64,000 bases of DNA from Chitinivibrionales bacterium (lineage in GTDB: Bacteria; Fibrobacterota; Chitinivibrionia; Chitinivibrionales; WJKA01): contig WJLZ01000200.1 of the NCBI GenBank assembly GCA_014728215.1, positions 1 through 64,000 of the forward strand. Direction: 5' to 3'. Of this stretch, positions 34,533 to 43,290 are shown in pieces. Numbering within the stretch: the first letter of the stretch is position 1; every line of letters begins with the position of its first letter. Below the pieces are notes generated by a model that saw only the letters and a list, made by a program, of their open reading frames with translations, was not told where the DNA came from and did no database searches. Position numbers and translations under genes: made by a program.

Positions 34533-37500
34533 TTATCGAGCTTTTTTGAGTTCCTTCTGGATTTCATCGTTCGTTGGATCCAGCTCTTTGGCTCTCCGAA
34601 GATGCTTCCGGTAAAGGTCATCACGTTTCCAGAGTTTCTGCAGACGAGCCAGTCCGAGCTCTGCCAGCGCATAGGTCGAATCGGAACGCAAAGCTCTTTT
34701 ATAGAACGTTTCGGCCCATTTAGGACTCTTTCCCAATTCCTTTCCATAACTTCGGAATAATTCGGCTTTTTCGTACAGTGCAGGGGCATAATTTTCCATC
34801 GCAATGATTTCATCGTATGCAGTAAGAGCGTCCTTATATTTTTTCTGCGCGGTCTTTATCTTTCCAAGCAGCATAAGGACATCATTGCCCGGCGAAGTTG
34901 CCATGATATTTTCAACTTCGTTTTCGGCCTCTTTGTATTTCTTGTCCTGAAATAAAAGCTCGGCATAAACCATCCGGGATTCGACATCATTCGGATCGAT
35001 TGCAAGAAGCTGTTCGACCTCTTCACGAGCCTCTTTTTCCTTACCCACTTTCATATAGAGCTTGTATAAACGATTGCGAATCTTGGTATCTCTGGGTTTG
35101 AGCTCCTTTGCTTTTGTCAAAACACTGATCGCTTCATTAGGACGGTTGGTTTTTGCATAACTATGGGCAAGCGAATACATGATTTCAACATCTTTTGGAG
35201 CAAGCGTGCTTGCAGTTTCAAGATAGATCAAGCCTTCTTTGTACTTGCCTTTTTTAACCAGAAGAACTCCGATACGCTTGTTGGCCTTTGTATCCTGAGG
35301 CTCCTTTTTCACATAATTTTTATAGGCATTGAGTTCTTCATCCTCTTTACCCAGTTTACCATAAACATCACCAAGTTTTTCCCAGATAACCGGAAATGAA
35401 TCGGCCATGGCGGTAATCTTTTTAAACATGGCTATCGATTTATTGAGCGTCTCCTTTTTATCGGAGTACAAAAGACCAAGCTGCAGGTAATTTCGATAGT
35501 CCTTGGGATATTTGGCAATATTTATTTCATATTGTTTTATGGCCGCAGACGGATTGGTTTTTTCCTGAAGCAGTGCTACTTTATACGCAGCATCTTCATC
35601 ACGAACACCAGATATTTTTGTGTAGGCCAGGTATTCCTGAGCAGCCTTGGCATCTTCTCCCAGTTTTTCGTACGACTTTGCACTCAAGAGATTAATTGTT
35701 TTTAGTGCATCACGGCTGGGATTCCTTGGCTTGAGTGAGGACAGGATATCGATTGCCTTCTGATATTGTCCTGCATGGTAGCAGGCTTCACCATAGGCCA
35801 GTTTAAGACCAAATTCATCAGCCTCTTTCCCGCTTACCATTCCAAAATATTTTACCGCGTCTTTATAGTTTTTCTTGTTGAATTCGATCATGGCGATTTT
35901 TCGGGCAACAGCATTGTCCTTTGCTCCGCTATCAAGATATTTCTTATAGGCCTTAAGCGCCTGTTCATCCTGATTCTGCTTTGCATATAAATCACCGAGG
36001 GCCTTATACTCTTTCGAGGCCTTGGGATTCATCATGATAACCTGTTCGTAGGTAATAATCGCTTCCTTGATTTGTCCCATTGCGGCCTGGCATTCTCCAA
36101 GCGCAGTGAGAACATCAAGTTTCTGTGGATTCATCTGAAGAGCTTTCTGGTAATTTTCCACAGCATTTTTGTACGATTTCTTTTTCTGATAAATCATACC
36201 CAGGGTAGTATAGTCTTCAACCGTTGCATTTCCCGATTTGATTTTTCCTTTAATCGCCCGGATAGCCTCATCATGCTGTCCTTTGGCAATAACAATTTCG
36301 GCGTAACGATCGTAGAATCCACTGATCGTGGGATCGAGTTTCAAGGCTGTACGATAGGCGGCCAGGGCGCCGTCGAGATCTTTCTTTTCATACAGAAAAT
36401 TTCCTTTGTCTCTGTATGCCTCGGCATCTTTCGGATTAAGTTCGAGATACTTGTTTACATAGGTGAGAGACTTGTTTTTATCGCCCAGACGTTTGGTAAT
36501 AAGATACAGGTTCTTGAAAACCGCGGCATTTTTGGGAGCCAGTGTAGCGAGTTCCTGGTAAATTTTCAATGCTTTTTTATCTTCTTTTTTAGACAGAAGA
36601 TATTTCCCGTAACGCAAACGTGAAGGAACATCCTTTGAATCAAGCTTGATGATCTGCTTATCAGCGTTGGCGAGTTTTTCCCGGTTCTGTGTTTTTTCAT
36701 AGCAGATTGCCAGCGCTCTCCAGTACTCGATTTCTTTGGGATTTTTATTTGCCAGCTTTTCGTAATGCTGGATTGCGGCGGCATAATTACTTTCTTTCAT
36801 CAGGGCCTTTGCCAGAACTTTCCTTGCTTCCTGAAGATTCGGATCCATGCGGATTGCCGATTCGGCGGCATCGAGTGCACGATCCCATCGATCAGTTTTT
36901 GCCGATGAAATAGCAATTCCCTCCAGAGCCGCGCCGCTCTTTTGCAGCGTATTACTTTTCTGGAAAAGCTCCATGGCTTTGGTATAATTATCGGCTTTGA
37001 GATTATAGTTACCCAAAATGAGATAGACATTGGGATCATTAGGACTCAAACTGATCATTTTTTCGTATGTTTCTTTAGCCTTCGCATCATTACCGGCTCT
37101 CTTGTAAAGATCCGCCAGGCGTGCGTAAGCTTCGATATTTTTCTCATCCTTTTCGATCGCTTTTTTGAGACTCGTAATCGCATCGGATATTTTTTTCAAT
37201 CCTTCATAGGCATCGGCAAGAAGGAAATAGATATCGGGCGCAATTTTTCCTTCCTTATCGGCCATATTGATAAACTTCAAATGTCCGAGCGCCTCCTGAT
37301 ACTGTTTTTTATTCAACTGCGCCTTAGCTACTGTCAAGCGGCTGAGCAGAGCTTCTTTCGAACGATCGGCACCAAACGCCTTGATCGCATCATTATACGC
37401 TTTATAGGCACCCGCCGAATCGCCGGTTTTTTCTTTGGAAATGGCCAGATGATACTTATCTTTCGGCTCACTCTTTGCCTTGTCAATTGATTTTTCATAT

Positions 37501-38228
37501 TCATCAATTGCATCCTTATAGTTACCCATTTGATAATACGTCCGGGCCAGGTCGAGACGGGCCTGATGTAACCCGGGCTTCTCTTTAAGCGTCTTATTAA
37601 GGTAATCGATAGCAGATTGTGTGTTGCCGGTTTCAAGATAGGATTTTCCGATTTTATACGCCACATCAGCATTAGCCTTCTTCTCGTATGCCTTCTGAAG
37701 CAGCGGAATTGCTTTGCTGTATTCCTTATCATTGAAATAAATGTTCCCAAGCTCCCGATTTGCAACGATATTATCAGGATCGGTCTCAATAACCTTTTCC
37801 AACGCTTTCTTTGCTTCAGCAGAACGGTCGAGTTTAATGCACGCATTGGCATACTGCCAGCTTGCATCACCGGTAAAATTCAATTCCAGTGCTTTTTTGG
37901 CATTGGTTAAAGCATTCTCGTGCTGGCCCAGCTTATTGTAGATCCTCGCTGCGCCCAGGAATGATTCGTAATGTTTGGGATTTACCCGCGATGAAACCAG
38001 ATAACAGGCCAGTGCCTTTTCGGTGAGTCCCAGCTGTTCATTTGCCCTGGCGATCTGGACCCACTCATCCGCAGAACGGTTCGGCGGAGCAATGTTCTGA
38101 TCTGCATGCTCAATTGCTTCCTTGTACTTTTTTCCTTTGATAAGCTTATCAAGGGTTTCATCGCTCCATGAATTCATACTATATGCAATGATGCACCAGA
38201 GAATTGTTATAACATGGAACTTGCGCAT
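34533..38228 (-). CDS. Giant secreted TPR protein, 1231 aa, one superunit
   Basis: A short signal peptide (MRKFHVITILWCIIAYSMNS) is followed by TPR helix pairs over the whole length, with a Lys-rich composition. Residues about 430-530 correspond to residues 140-240 of the 1491-residue protein (ALEGIAISSAK/AAEGIAVCAAQ), residues 531-1075 to its superunit, and the last 115 residues to its C-terminus. The paralogues thus differ mainly by one superunit and by the N-terminal part (residues 30-430 are additional TPRs here). AAGGAGG precedes the ATG by seven bases. A single transcript with own terminator is likely. The function is unknown; an envelope scaffold is a guess. Confidence 0.88.
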   Translation of the reverse strand: MRKFHVITILWCIIAYSMNSWSDETLDKLIKGKKYKEAIEHADQNIAPPNRSADEWVQIARANEQLGLTEKALACYLVSSRVNPKHYESFLGAARIYNKLGQHENALTNAKKALELNFTGDASWQYANACIKLDRSAEAKKALEKVIETDPDNIVANRELGNIYFNDKEYSKAIPLLQKAYEKKANADVAYKIGKSYLETGNTQSAIDYLNKTLKEKPGLHQARLDLARTYYQMGNYKDAIDEYEKSIDKAKSEPKDKYHLAISKEKTGDSAGAYKAYNDAIKAFGADRSKEALLSRLTVAKAQLNKKQYQEALGHLKFINMADKEGKIAPDIYFLLADAYEGLKKISDAITSLKKAIEKDEKNIEAYARLADLYKRAGNDAKAKETYEKMISLSPNDPNVYLILGNYNLKADNYTKAMELFQKSNTLQKSGAALEGIAISSAKTDRWDRALDAAESAIRMDPNLQEARKVLAKALMKESNYAAAIQHYEKLANKNPKEIEYWRALAICYEKTQNREKLANADKQIIKLDSKDVPSRLRYGKYLLSKKEDKKALKIYQELATLAPKNAAVFKNLYLITKRLGDKNKSLTYVNKYLELNPKDAEAYRDKGNFLYEKKDLDGALAAYRTALKLDPTISGFYDRYAEIVIAKGQHDEAIRAIKGKIKSGNATVEDYTTLGMIYQKKKSYKNAVENYQKALQMNPQKLDVLTALGECQAAMGQIKEAIITYEQVIMMNPKASKEYKALGDLYAKQNQDEQALKAYKKYLDSGAKDNAVARKIAMIEFNKKNYKDAVKYFGMVSGKEADEFGLKLAYGEACYHAGQYQKAIDILSSLKPRNPSRDALKTINLLSAKSYEKLGEDAKAAQEYLAYTKISGVRDEDAAYKVALLQEKTNPSAAIKQYEINIAKYPKDYRNYLQLGLLYSDKKETLNKSIAMFKKITAMADSFPVIWEKLGDVYGKLGKEDEELNAYKNYVKKEPQDTKANKRIGVLLVKKGKYKEGLIYLETASTLAPKDVEIMYSLAHSYAKTNRPNEAISVLTKAKELKPRDTKIRNRLYKLYMKVGKEKEAREEVEQLLAIDPNDVESRMVYAELLFQDKKYKEAENEVENIMATSPGNDVLMLLGKIKTAQKKYKDALTAYDEIIAMENYAPALYEKAELFRSYGKELGKSPKWAETFYKRALRSDSTYALAELGLARLQKLWKRDDLYRKHLRRAKELDPTNDEIQKELKKAR
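35004..36638 (-). repeat. TPR superunit, third copy (coding repeat)
   Basis: This encodes residues about 531-1075 of the 1231-residue protein. Markers shared with the two copies in the other protein are TYEQVIMMNPKAS, YPKDYRNYLQLGL, WEKLGDVYGKL and ANKRIGVLL, all in the same order and spacing. Confidence 0.72.
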
Positions 38229-38389
38229 TGCCCGGCCTCCTTCAATTAAATGGTATGTTTGCCTGGTTAGAATAATTTATGCGGTTAATAATCACAAATT
38301 ATTTGAGTAATTTTGTTCAAAGAATGTAATAGGAAATTATAATATGTTTATTTGTGTAATGCAATTTCAAGACGTTTAAATTCAAGGTC

Positions 38390-39010
38390 TTATTTTCCAC
38401 TGATCCATATTTTACCATTATGGCCTTCAAAATGCGACTGGTGAAGCCTTTTCCAATCAAAAAAGGGGCCGGGATCGGGTTTTGCCATACTCCGGATCCC
38501 CATTTTTACTGCGCGCTCTCCTGCAACATCAGAATGCCCCAGAATTTTGAGCGCTCCCCCATACCGAGCTTCGATGTGGTCGAGAAGCTCCTGCAATGAA
38601 TGATACTGTTCATCGGTGAATTTATCACTTTCGGTACCGGCCAGTTCTATTCCCACCGAAAAATCGTTAACCTTTTGACGGTTATCCGGCTCCGGCATGA
38701 TACTTCCACCGCAATGCCATGCCTTGTACTCTTCGGGCACAAGCCGTAAAATATTCCCGGTTCTTTCGATCAAATAATGACTGCTGACATCATATTCACA
38801 GAAAATACCCAGAATCAGATCACGATTAAAAGGCTCCCCGGGCACTACCTTATTAGCACTAATATAATGGATTACAATCGTATCCACATTTCCATCGGTC
38901 CGATCTTCCCATAAGTGATCTTTGCCGTTTCTTCCGATTAACTCACCAATAGTGCTTTCCCCCAGGGGATAGTCGTTGTATTTTTGAAGAAGGCAGGATT
39001 TTATTTCCAT
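38390..39010 (-). CDS. N-acetylmuramoyl-L-alanine amidase, AmpD-like
   Basis: The protein is an amidase_2 domain that cuts the bond between muramic acid and the stem peptide. Seen: VDTIVIHYI with the first zinc histidine, SSHYLIERTGNILRLV, AWHCGGS, the DFSVGIELAG strand, LGHSDVAG with the second histidine and KPDPGPFFDW with the aspartate ligand. The start is uncertain: the ATG at 39010 begins the conserved part (206 residues), while an ATG at 39100 would add a hydrophobic 30 residues that do not look like a clean signal peptide; neither has a good ribosome binding site. So cytoplasmic recycling or periplasmic action cannot be told apart. Confidence 0.85.
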   Translation of the reverse strand: MEIKSCLLQKYNDYPLGESTIGELIGRNGKDHLWEDRTDGNVDTIVIHYISANKVVPGEPFNRDLILGIFCEYDVSSHYLIERTGNILRLVPEEYKAWHCGGSIMPEPDNRQKVNDFSVGIELAGTESDKFTDEQYHSLQELLDHIEARYGGALKILGHSDVAGERAVKMGIRSMAKPDPGPFFDWKRLHQSHFEGHNGKIWISGK

Positions 39011-39202
39011 AACACCGGTATGAAATATCACCGTTAGAGATAATTGTCTTATTAAAATATGGTTTAAGCGAATAATAAATGCCAAGAAAATAAGCGCCAT
39101 ACTTTCATTTTATTTGACGAATTATATTTTTATGTTACCTCAAACAGGAAAAATCGTTCTGTTTTGAAGTATGCCGTCACTTTTCCCCTCAAGGAATCGA
39201 TT

Positions 39203-39913
39203 ATGCCTCATACCGCACCAGCTATTCTCATTACCGCAGGGACACGACGTCTGGGCCTTGCCATGGCAAAAAAAAGCCTGGCCCTGGGCTACGAAGTAGT
39301 TCTTCACTACCGAAGCAGCAATCAGGAAGCGCAGGAATGGATAGAGCAAAATCCGCACCTCTCACCCAAGGTTCATTTTGTCGATGCAGATCTCCGTAAC
39401 AGTCCATCACAGCTGATCGAAGAATGGTGTGCACGATTTCCCTACATTGAAGGTCTTGTTAACAATGCTTCTGTTTTCAACAAAGGCGATCTCGCAAATT
39501 TCTCCCATCTCAAAGAAACGCTTCTTATCAATGCACTTATTCCAATGGAACTTGCGGCGGCATTCTCCCGCTCAGTGAAAGAGGGCTGGATTATCAATAT
39601 TACCGATGCCAATATATACCGCAGTAACCTTCCGTATCAGAACTATCGTATGTCAAAAAGACTTCTTGAGGATGCCACCCGGCAACTTGCTCTTGCCTTT
39701 GCCCCCCGAATCCGGGTCAATGCGATTGCTCCCGGCGCCATGCTCCCTGCTCCGGGACAAAGCCGGGAAGAATTTCTAAAGCTTAAACAAACCATACCCC
39801 TTAGAAAGACCGGCTCCATGGAATCGCTCCAGTCGGCCTACGAATACCTTATCAAAAATACCTATATAACGGGTCAGATCATGTATGTTGATGGCGGACG
39901 GCATATTGGGTAA
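39203..39913 (+). CDS. Short-chain dehydrogenase, pteridine reductase (FolM)-like
   Basis: The 236-residue SDR protein has TAGTRRLGLAMAKKSLALG (dinucleotide loop), HYRSS after strand 2 as in PTR1 and FolM (NADPH preference), VNNASVF, and the catalytic YRMSK with NITDAN two strands before; the end is YVDGGRHIG. These traits fit the pteridine reductase/dihydromonapterin reductase subgroup rather than fatty-acid FabG. I use ATG 39203, with AAGGA seven bases upstream; an ATG at 39164 in frame lacks such a site. It is a single gene divergent from the amidase. Confidence 0.8.
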   Translation: MPHTAPAILITAGTRRLGLAMAKKSLALGYEVVLHYRSSNQEAQEWIEQNPHLSPKVHFVDADLRNSPSQLIEEWCARFPYIEGLVNNASVFNKGDLANFSHLKETLLINALIPMELAAAFSRSVKEGWIINITDANIYRSNLPYQNYRMSKRLLEDATRQLALAFAPRIRVNAIAPGAMLPAPGQSREEFLKLKQTIPLRKTGSMESLQSAYEYLIKNTYITGQIMYVDGGRHIG

Positions 39914-39963
39914 AAACGCCGGGGGAAATAATGGATAAAGAATTTCAGGAAATGCCGTGCTTC

Positions 39964-40443
39964 TTACCGGTTTTCCGAAAACCGTTCTTTGAGGTAGGGA
40001 ACGATACGGTCGATGTGTTGGTCGATTATGTCGAATGTTTTACGGAACTTTTTAATCGAGCCTCCCATGGGATCCGGAATGTCCTTCTTTTTATTTTCGG
40101 GACCGTCCCATGCAGCGCTCAGCATAAAAACTTTATCCGAAATTGAAGGAAAAAAGAGGTTAAAGTACTCTTTTTGAATTTTTTCCATGGTGAAAATGAG
40201 ATCAGATGCGGTAAGCTCTTTGGGGTCTACGGAATGGGAACGGTGATTGGATAAATCAATGCCCTTTTCACCACAGACCTCCACAGCGAGTTTGGCAGCC
40301 GGCTGATTGTCGCGAGCATAGGTTCCTGTTGAAGAAACATAGAGATCATTGCGCCCCAGTTGATTCCATCGTTCCCGTAAAATCGCTTCCGCCATTGGGC
40401 TTCTACACATATTTCCCGTACAAATAAAAACAATTCGATTCAA
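39964..40443 (-). CDS. Low molecular weight phosphotyrosine/arginine phosphatase
   Basis: The 159-residue protein starts with the phosphate loop CTGNMCRS (C8, R14, S15) and has the DPMGG acid motif near the C-terminal third (DIPDPMGGS). It hydrolyses protein phosphates through a cysteine intermediate. The residue that decides between phospho-arginine (Thr, as in YwlE) and phospho-tyrosine (Ile/Leu) is methionine 12 here, so tyrosine is the more likely substrate. No tyrosine or arginine kinase gene is near. Confidence 0.88.
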   Translation of the reverse strand: MNRIVFICTGNMCRSPMAEAILRERWNQLGRNDLYVSSTGTYARDNQPAAKLAVEVCGEKGIDLSNHRSHSVDPKELTASDLIFTMEKIQKEYFNLFFPSISDKVFMLSAAWDGPENKKKDIPDPMGGSIKKFRKTFDIIDQHIDRIVPYLKERFSENR

Positions 40444-40579
40444 GCAATAGACCCCTGTTGTTTTCTAAATATTCAAGAGATAATAAAAAAGTGAATTTAA
40501 AAATATATTATTTTAGCAGTGATTGAAAAAAGCCGAATACTAATATTTCGTTAATAATTATTCTGAACAGGGGGAATGT

Positions 40580-40918
40580 ATGTCACTTACTACCGAAGAA
40601 AAATCACTTATATCCGAAGCTTTGCAGGTATATGTTCAGATTCTTGCCACCCGGATGCCCGGTAATCAGGTACAACAAGTTGCCAAAGTTGCTCAAACTA
40701 TCGTAGGAAAACTGGATAACCTTAATGCAGGCAGCGGCAAAAAAGGTAATAAGCCGGCCGGCATCACCGATGAATGGTATAAAAATGTCTGTCTCCAATG
40801 CGACAAACTCGGTCCTGCGGGATGCGAGGACAAAGTTACCGAAAAATTCCCGGGGAAATGCGACCCGATCCTTCACTACGAAAGCCGGAAATCTCAAAAG
40901 AAAAAAGGCTTTTTCTAA
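40580..40918 (+). CDS. Small cysteine-motif protein of unknown function
   Basis: The 112-residue protein is real by its ribosome binding site (AGGGGG seven bases before ATG). It has a helical N-terminal half (about 5-50), a Gly/Lys linker and a C-terminal stretch with four cysteines: VCLQC (CxxC), GCED and GKCDP, followed by a Lys-rich end. The four cysteines could bind zinc or an iron-sulfur cluster. No membrane segment or signal is seen. Its stop codon overlaps that of tyrS (convergent). I recognise no family. Confidence 0.7.
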   Translation: MSLTTEEKSLISEALQVYVQILATRMPGNQVQQVAKVAQTIVGKLDNLNAGSGKKGNKPAGITDEWYKNVCLQCDKLGPAGCEDKVTEKFPGKCDPILHYESRKSQKKKGFF

Positions 40919-42195
40919 GAAGCAATAATCAAATAATAGTTTTTCTTGCCCTTCTGAACAAGTATATAGCGGTTATTCAGTAAGACATCTGTTGAGATAA
41001 CGGTATCAATATCGGTAATTTTTTCTTTATTCACACTTACTCCTCCACCGGTGAGCATGCGACGAGCTTCACCCTTTGAAGAAAAAACCGATGCTTTTGT
41101 TGCCAGAAGTTCGATCAGGGGAATTCCCTGTTCAAGTTCTGTTCTGGATATCACATTCTGAGGGACACCTTCAAATACACTGAGAAGATCTTCTTCGGAA
41201 AGTTTTCTCAATGCCTCGGTTGTTCCTTTGCCGAAAAGAATTTCCGATGCTTCCACTGAAGCCCGATAATCTTCCTCGGAATGGACCCTGATGGTAATAT
41301 CCTTTGCCAGGGCTTTCTGTAAAGTCCGAAGGTGTGGAGCTCGGGCGTGTTCACTTTCGAGACTCTCGATTTCCTCTTTGGACTTAAGCGTGAATATGCG
41401 AATAAATCTCTTCGCATCTTCATCAGCAGCATTAAGCCAGAACTGGTAAAATTTGTAGGGTGATGTCATCGAGGGATCCAGCCAGATTCTTTCTCCCCCT
41501 TCGGTTTTCCCAAATTTGGTTCCATCGGCTTTGGTCAGCAACGGACACGTTGCGACATGGGCTTCTTTTCCAAGAATTCGTCTGACCAGTTCAGTCCCTG
41601 AGGTCATGTTTCCCCACTGGTCGGAACCGCCAACCTGAAATGTGCAGTGCTTATTCTTATACAGCCAGACAAAATCGTAGGCTTGAAGAAGCTGGTAGGA
41701 AAATTCGGTATAGGAAAGCCCTGTCTCCATCCGTTGTTTCACCGATTCTTTTGCGATCATGTAATTGATGGTCAGATGCTTTCCTACATCTCTGAGAAAA
41801 TCCAGAAACCTGAAATCTTTGAACCAGTCATAATTATTGACCACTTCGGCACTTGTATCACCACAATCAAAATCGAGAAATTTTTCAAGTTGCTTTTTAA
41901 ATCTTTCGAGATTGTTTTTCACCGTGTCGGGCGAAAGCAGGTTACGCTCAGCAGATTTTCCGGAAGGATCGCCGATCATACCGGTTGCCCCGCCCACGAG
42001 CGCCAGTGGCTTATGTCCGGCGCGCTGGAAATGAAGCAGCAGCATAATAGGAACCAGATTACCCAGCTGGAGCGAAGATGCAGTAGGATCAAAACCTCCG
42101 TACACAGTTTTCGCCCCCTGCTCCAGTTGTTCTTCCGCTCCGGGAGTAATATCCTGAATCATCCCCCGCCATCTCAACTCTTCAATCAATGTCAT
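40915..42195 (-). CDS. tyrS: Tyrosyl-tRNA synthetase
   Basis: Class I synthetase charging tRNA-Tyr, about 426 residues. Motifs: [20 protein letters not shown] (HIGH-like), the tyrosine pocket around [25 protein letters not shown], and [14 protein letters not shown] (KMSKS-like KFGKT). The C-terminal S4-like RNA-binding domain has [28 protein letters not shown] take ATG 42195, with AAGGA six bases upstream; the ATG at 42201 abuts that site. It is convergent with the cysteine protein gene and divergent from the DUF89 gene. Confidence 0.96.
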   Translation of the reverse strand: MTLIEELRWRGMIQDITPGAEEQLEQGAKTVYGGFDPTASSLQLGNLVPIMLLLHFQRAGHKPLALVGGATGMIGDPSGKSAERNLLSPDTVKNNLERFKKQLEKFLDFDCGDTSAEVVNNYDWFKDFRFLDFLRDVGKHLTINYMIAKESVKQRMETGLSYTEFSYQLLQAYDFVWLYKNKHCTFQVGGSDQWGNMTSGTELVRRILGKEAHVATCPLLTKADGTKFGKTEGGERIWLDPSMTSPYKFYQFWLNAADEDAKRFIRIFTLKSKEEIESLESEHARAPHLRTLQKALAKDITIRVHSEEDYRASVEASEILFGKGTTEALRKLSEEDLLSVFEGVPQNVISRTELEQGIPLIELLATKASVFSSKGEARRMLTGGGVSVNKEKITDIDTVISTDVLLNNRYILVQKGKKNYYLIIAS

Positions 42196-42372
42196 AACCA
42201 TTCCTTTACTAAAAAATCCAGATTACTGTTCAAAAATATATCTTTTCTCTCATTGCGCATGTTCAATCTTCTATTTTCTTATCTCATGATGGCCCAAATA
42301 ACCCTCTACAACGTGGGAATTAGGTATTTTTTTTGTTACCCGGAATTATTCACCTTTACTAGGACTCTCCAT

Positions 42373-43290
42373 ATGAAATTTTACCTCGATTGCTATCCCT
42401 GCCTTCTCCGTATGGCATTGAATACCGCTCAGGTTGCAGGACTCGGGACAATCGGATCAAAAGCAATAATCGATAAAGTAATGCGACTCCTGATTGATAG
42501 GGCACCTCACACAACTCCCCCCCATCTGGTTGCGCAGATGTATTCTTTTATTCAGGAAGAACTTCACGAGGGGAGCGAATGTTTTGACCCTTACAGGAAA
42601 ATAAAGGCTTCGACCAATTCAATTGCACTCAGCCACGAGCAGGCACTCTTTGATATTGTAAACAACTCTCAGGATAAACCGGCTGCGGCAATCAAGGTTG
42701 CCGCTGCAGGAAATATTATCGATTTTGGCGCAAAAGATCATGGTTCCGTGGATGTGGACCGTGAAATCGAAAACATTCCGAATCTCGAGTTTTCTATTTT
42801 CGACTATGAGTTATTCCTATCGAGACTCAACAATGCCCGACAGATTCTTTACATTGGTGACAATTCGGGTGAAACGGTATTCGACAAAGTACTCCTCGAC
42901 TACATAGCAAAGAGCTATCCGTCGGTATCTCTTACCTATGCGGTGCGTGAAAGACCGGTTATCAACGACGCGACCCGGGAGGATGCTCTTCTGGCAAAAA
43001 TCGATTCGATTGCCTGTGTCATATCGAGCGGCAGTATTTATCCGGGAACGGTTCTGGAAGAAGCCAGCAGCGAATTCAAAAAATTATTCTGGAATGCAGA
43101 TATTATTATCTCCAAAGGACAGGGCAATCTTGAAACCCTGCTGCAGGTTGACAATGAGAAGATATTTTTTATTTTGCGAATAAAATGCAAGTGCGTAGCC
43201 CGAGACCTGAACACCGATATCGGGTCTCTCATTCTCTGGAAAAAGCCCCTGCTGAAAAGCAGAGAGAATACTTCTAAGGTGAAAGAATAA
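42373..43290 (+). CDS. DUF89 family protein (ARMT1-like, damage-control phosphatase)
   Basis: The 305-residue protein begins MKFYLDCYPCLLRMAL, the CxxC start typical of the prokaryotic DUF89 group, and contains the metal-binding LYIGDNSGETVFDK (about 157-170), YAVRERPVINDATREDA and IISKGQGNLETLL. DUF89 proteins are metal-dependent phosphatases thought to clear damaged or surplus phosphometabolites. The longer open frame upstream runs antisense through tyrS and is not coding; the start is ATG 42373. The last 17 nt overlap the convergent GH55-like gene. Confidence 0.85.
   Translation: MKFYLDCYPCLLRMALNTAQVAGLGTIGSKAIIDKVMRLLIDRAPHTTPPHLVAQMYSFIQEELHEGSECFDPYRKIKASTNSIALSHEQALFDIVNNSQDKPAAAIKVAAAGNIIDFGAKDHGSVDVDREIENIPNLEFSIFDYELFLSRLNNARQILYIGDNSGETVFDKVLLDYIAKSYPSVSLTYAVRERPVINDATREDALLAKIDSIACVISSGSIYPGTVLEEASSEFKKLFWNADIIISKGQGNLETLLQVDNEKIFFILRIKCKCVARDLNTDIGSLILWKKPLLKSRENTSKVKE

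Noticed and set aside
41647-42372. A long in-frame N-terminal extension of the DUF89 gene
   Set aside because: It runs antisense through tyrS, contains no family homology, and the conserved protein begins at the ATG at 42373.
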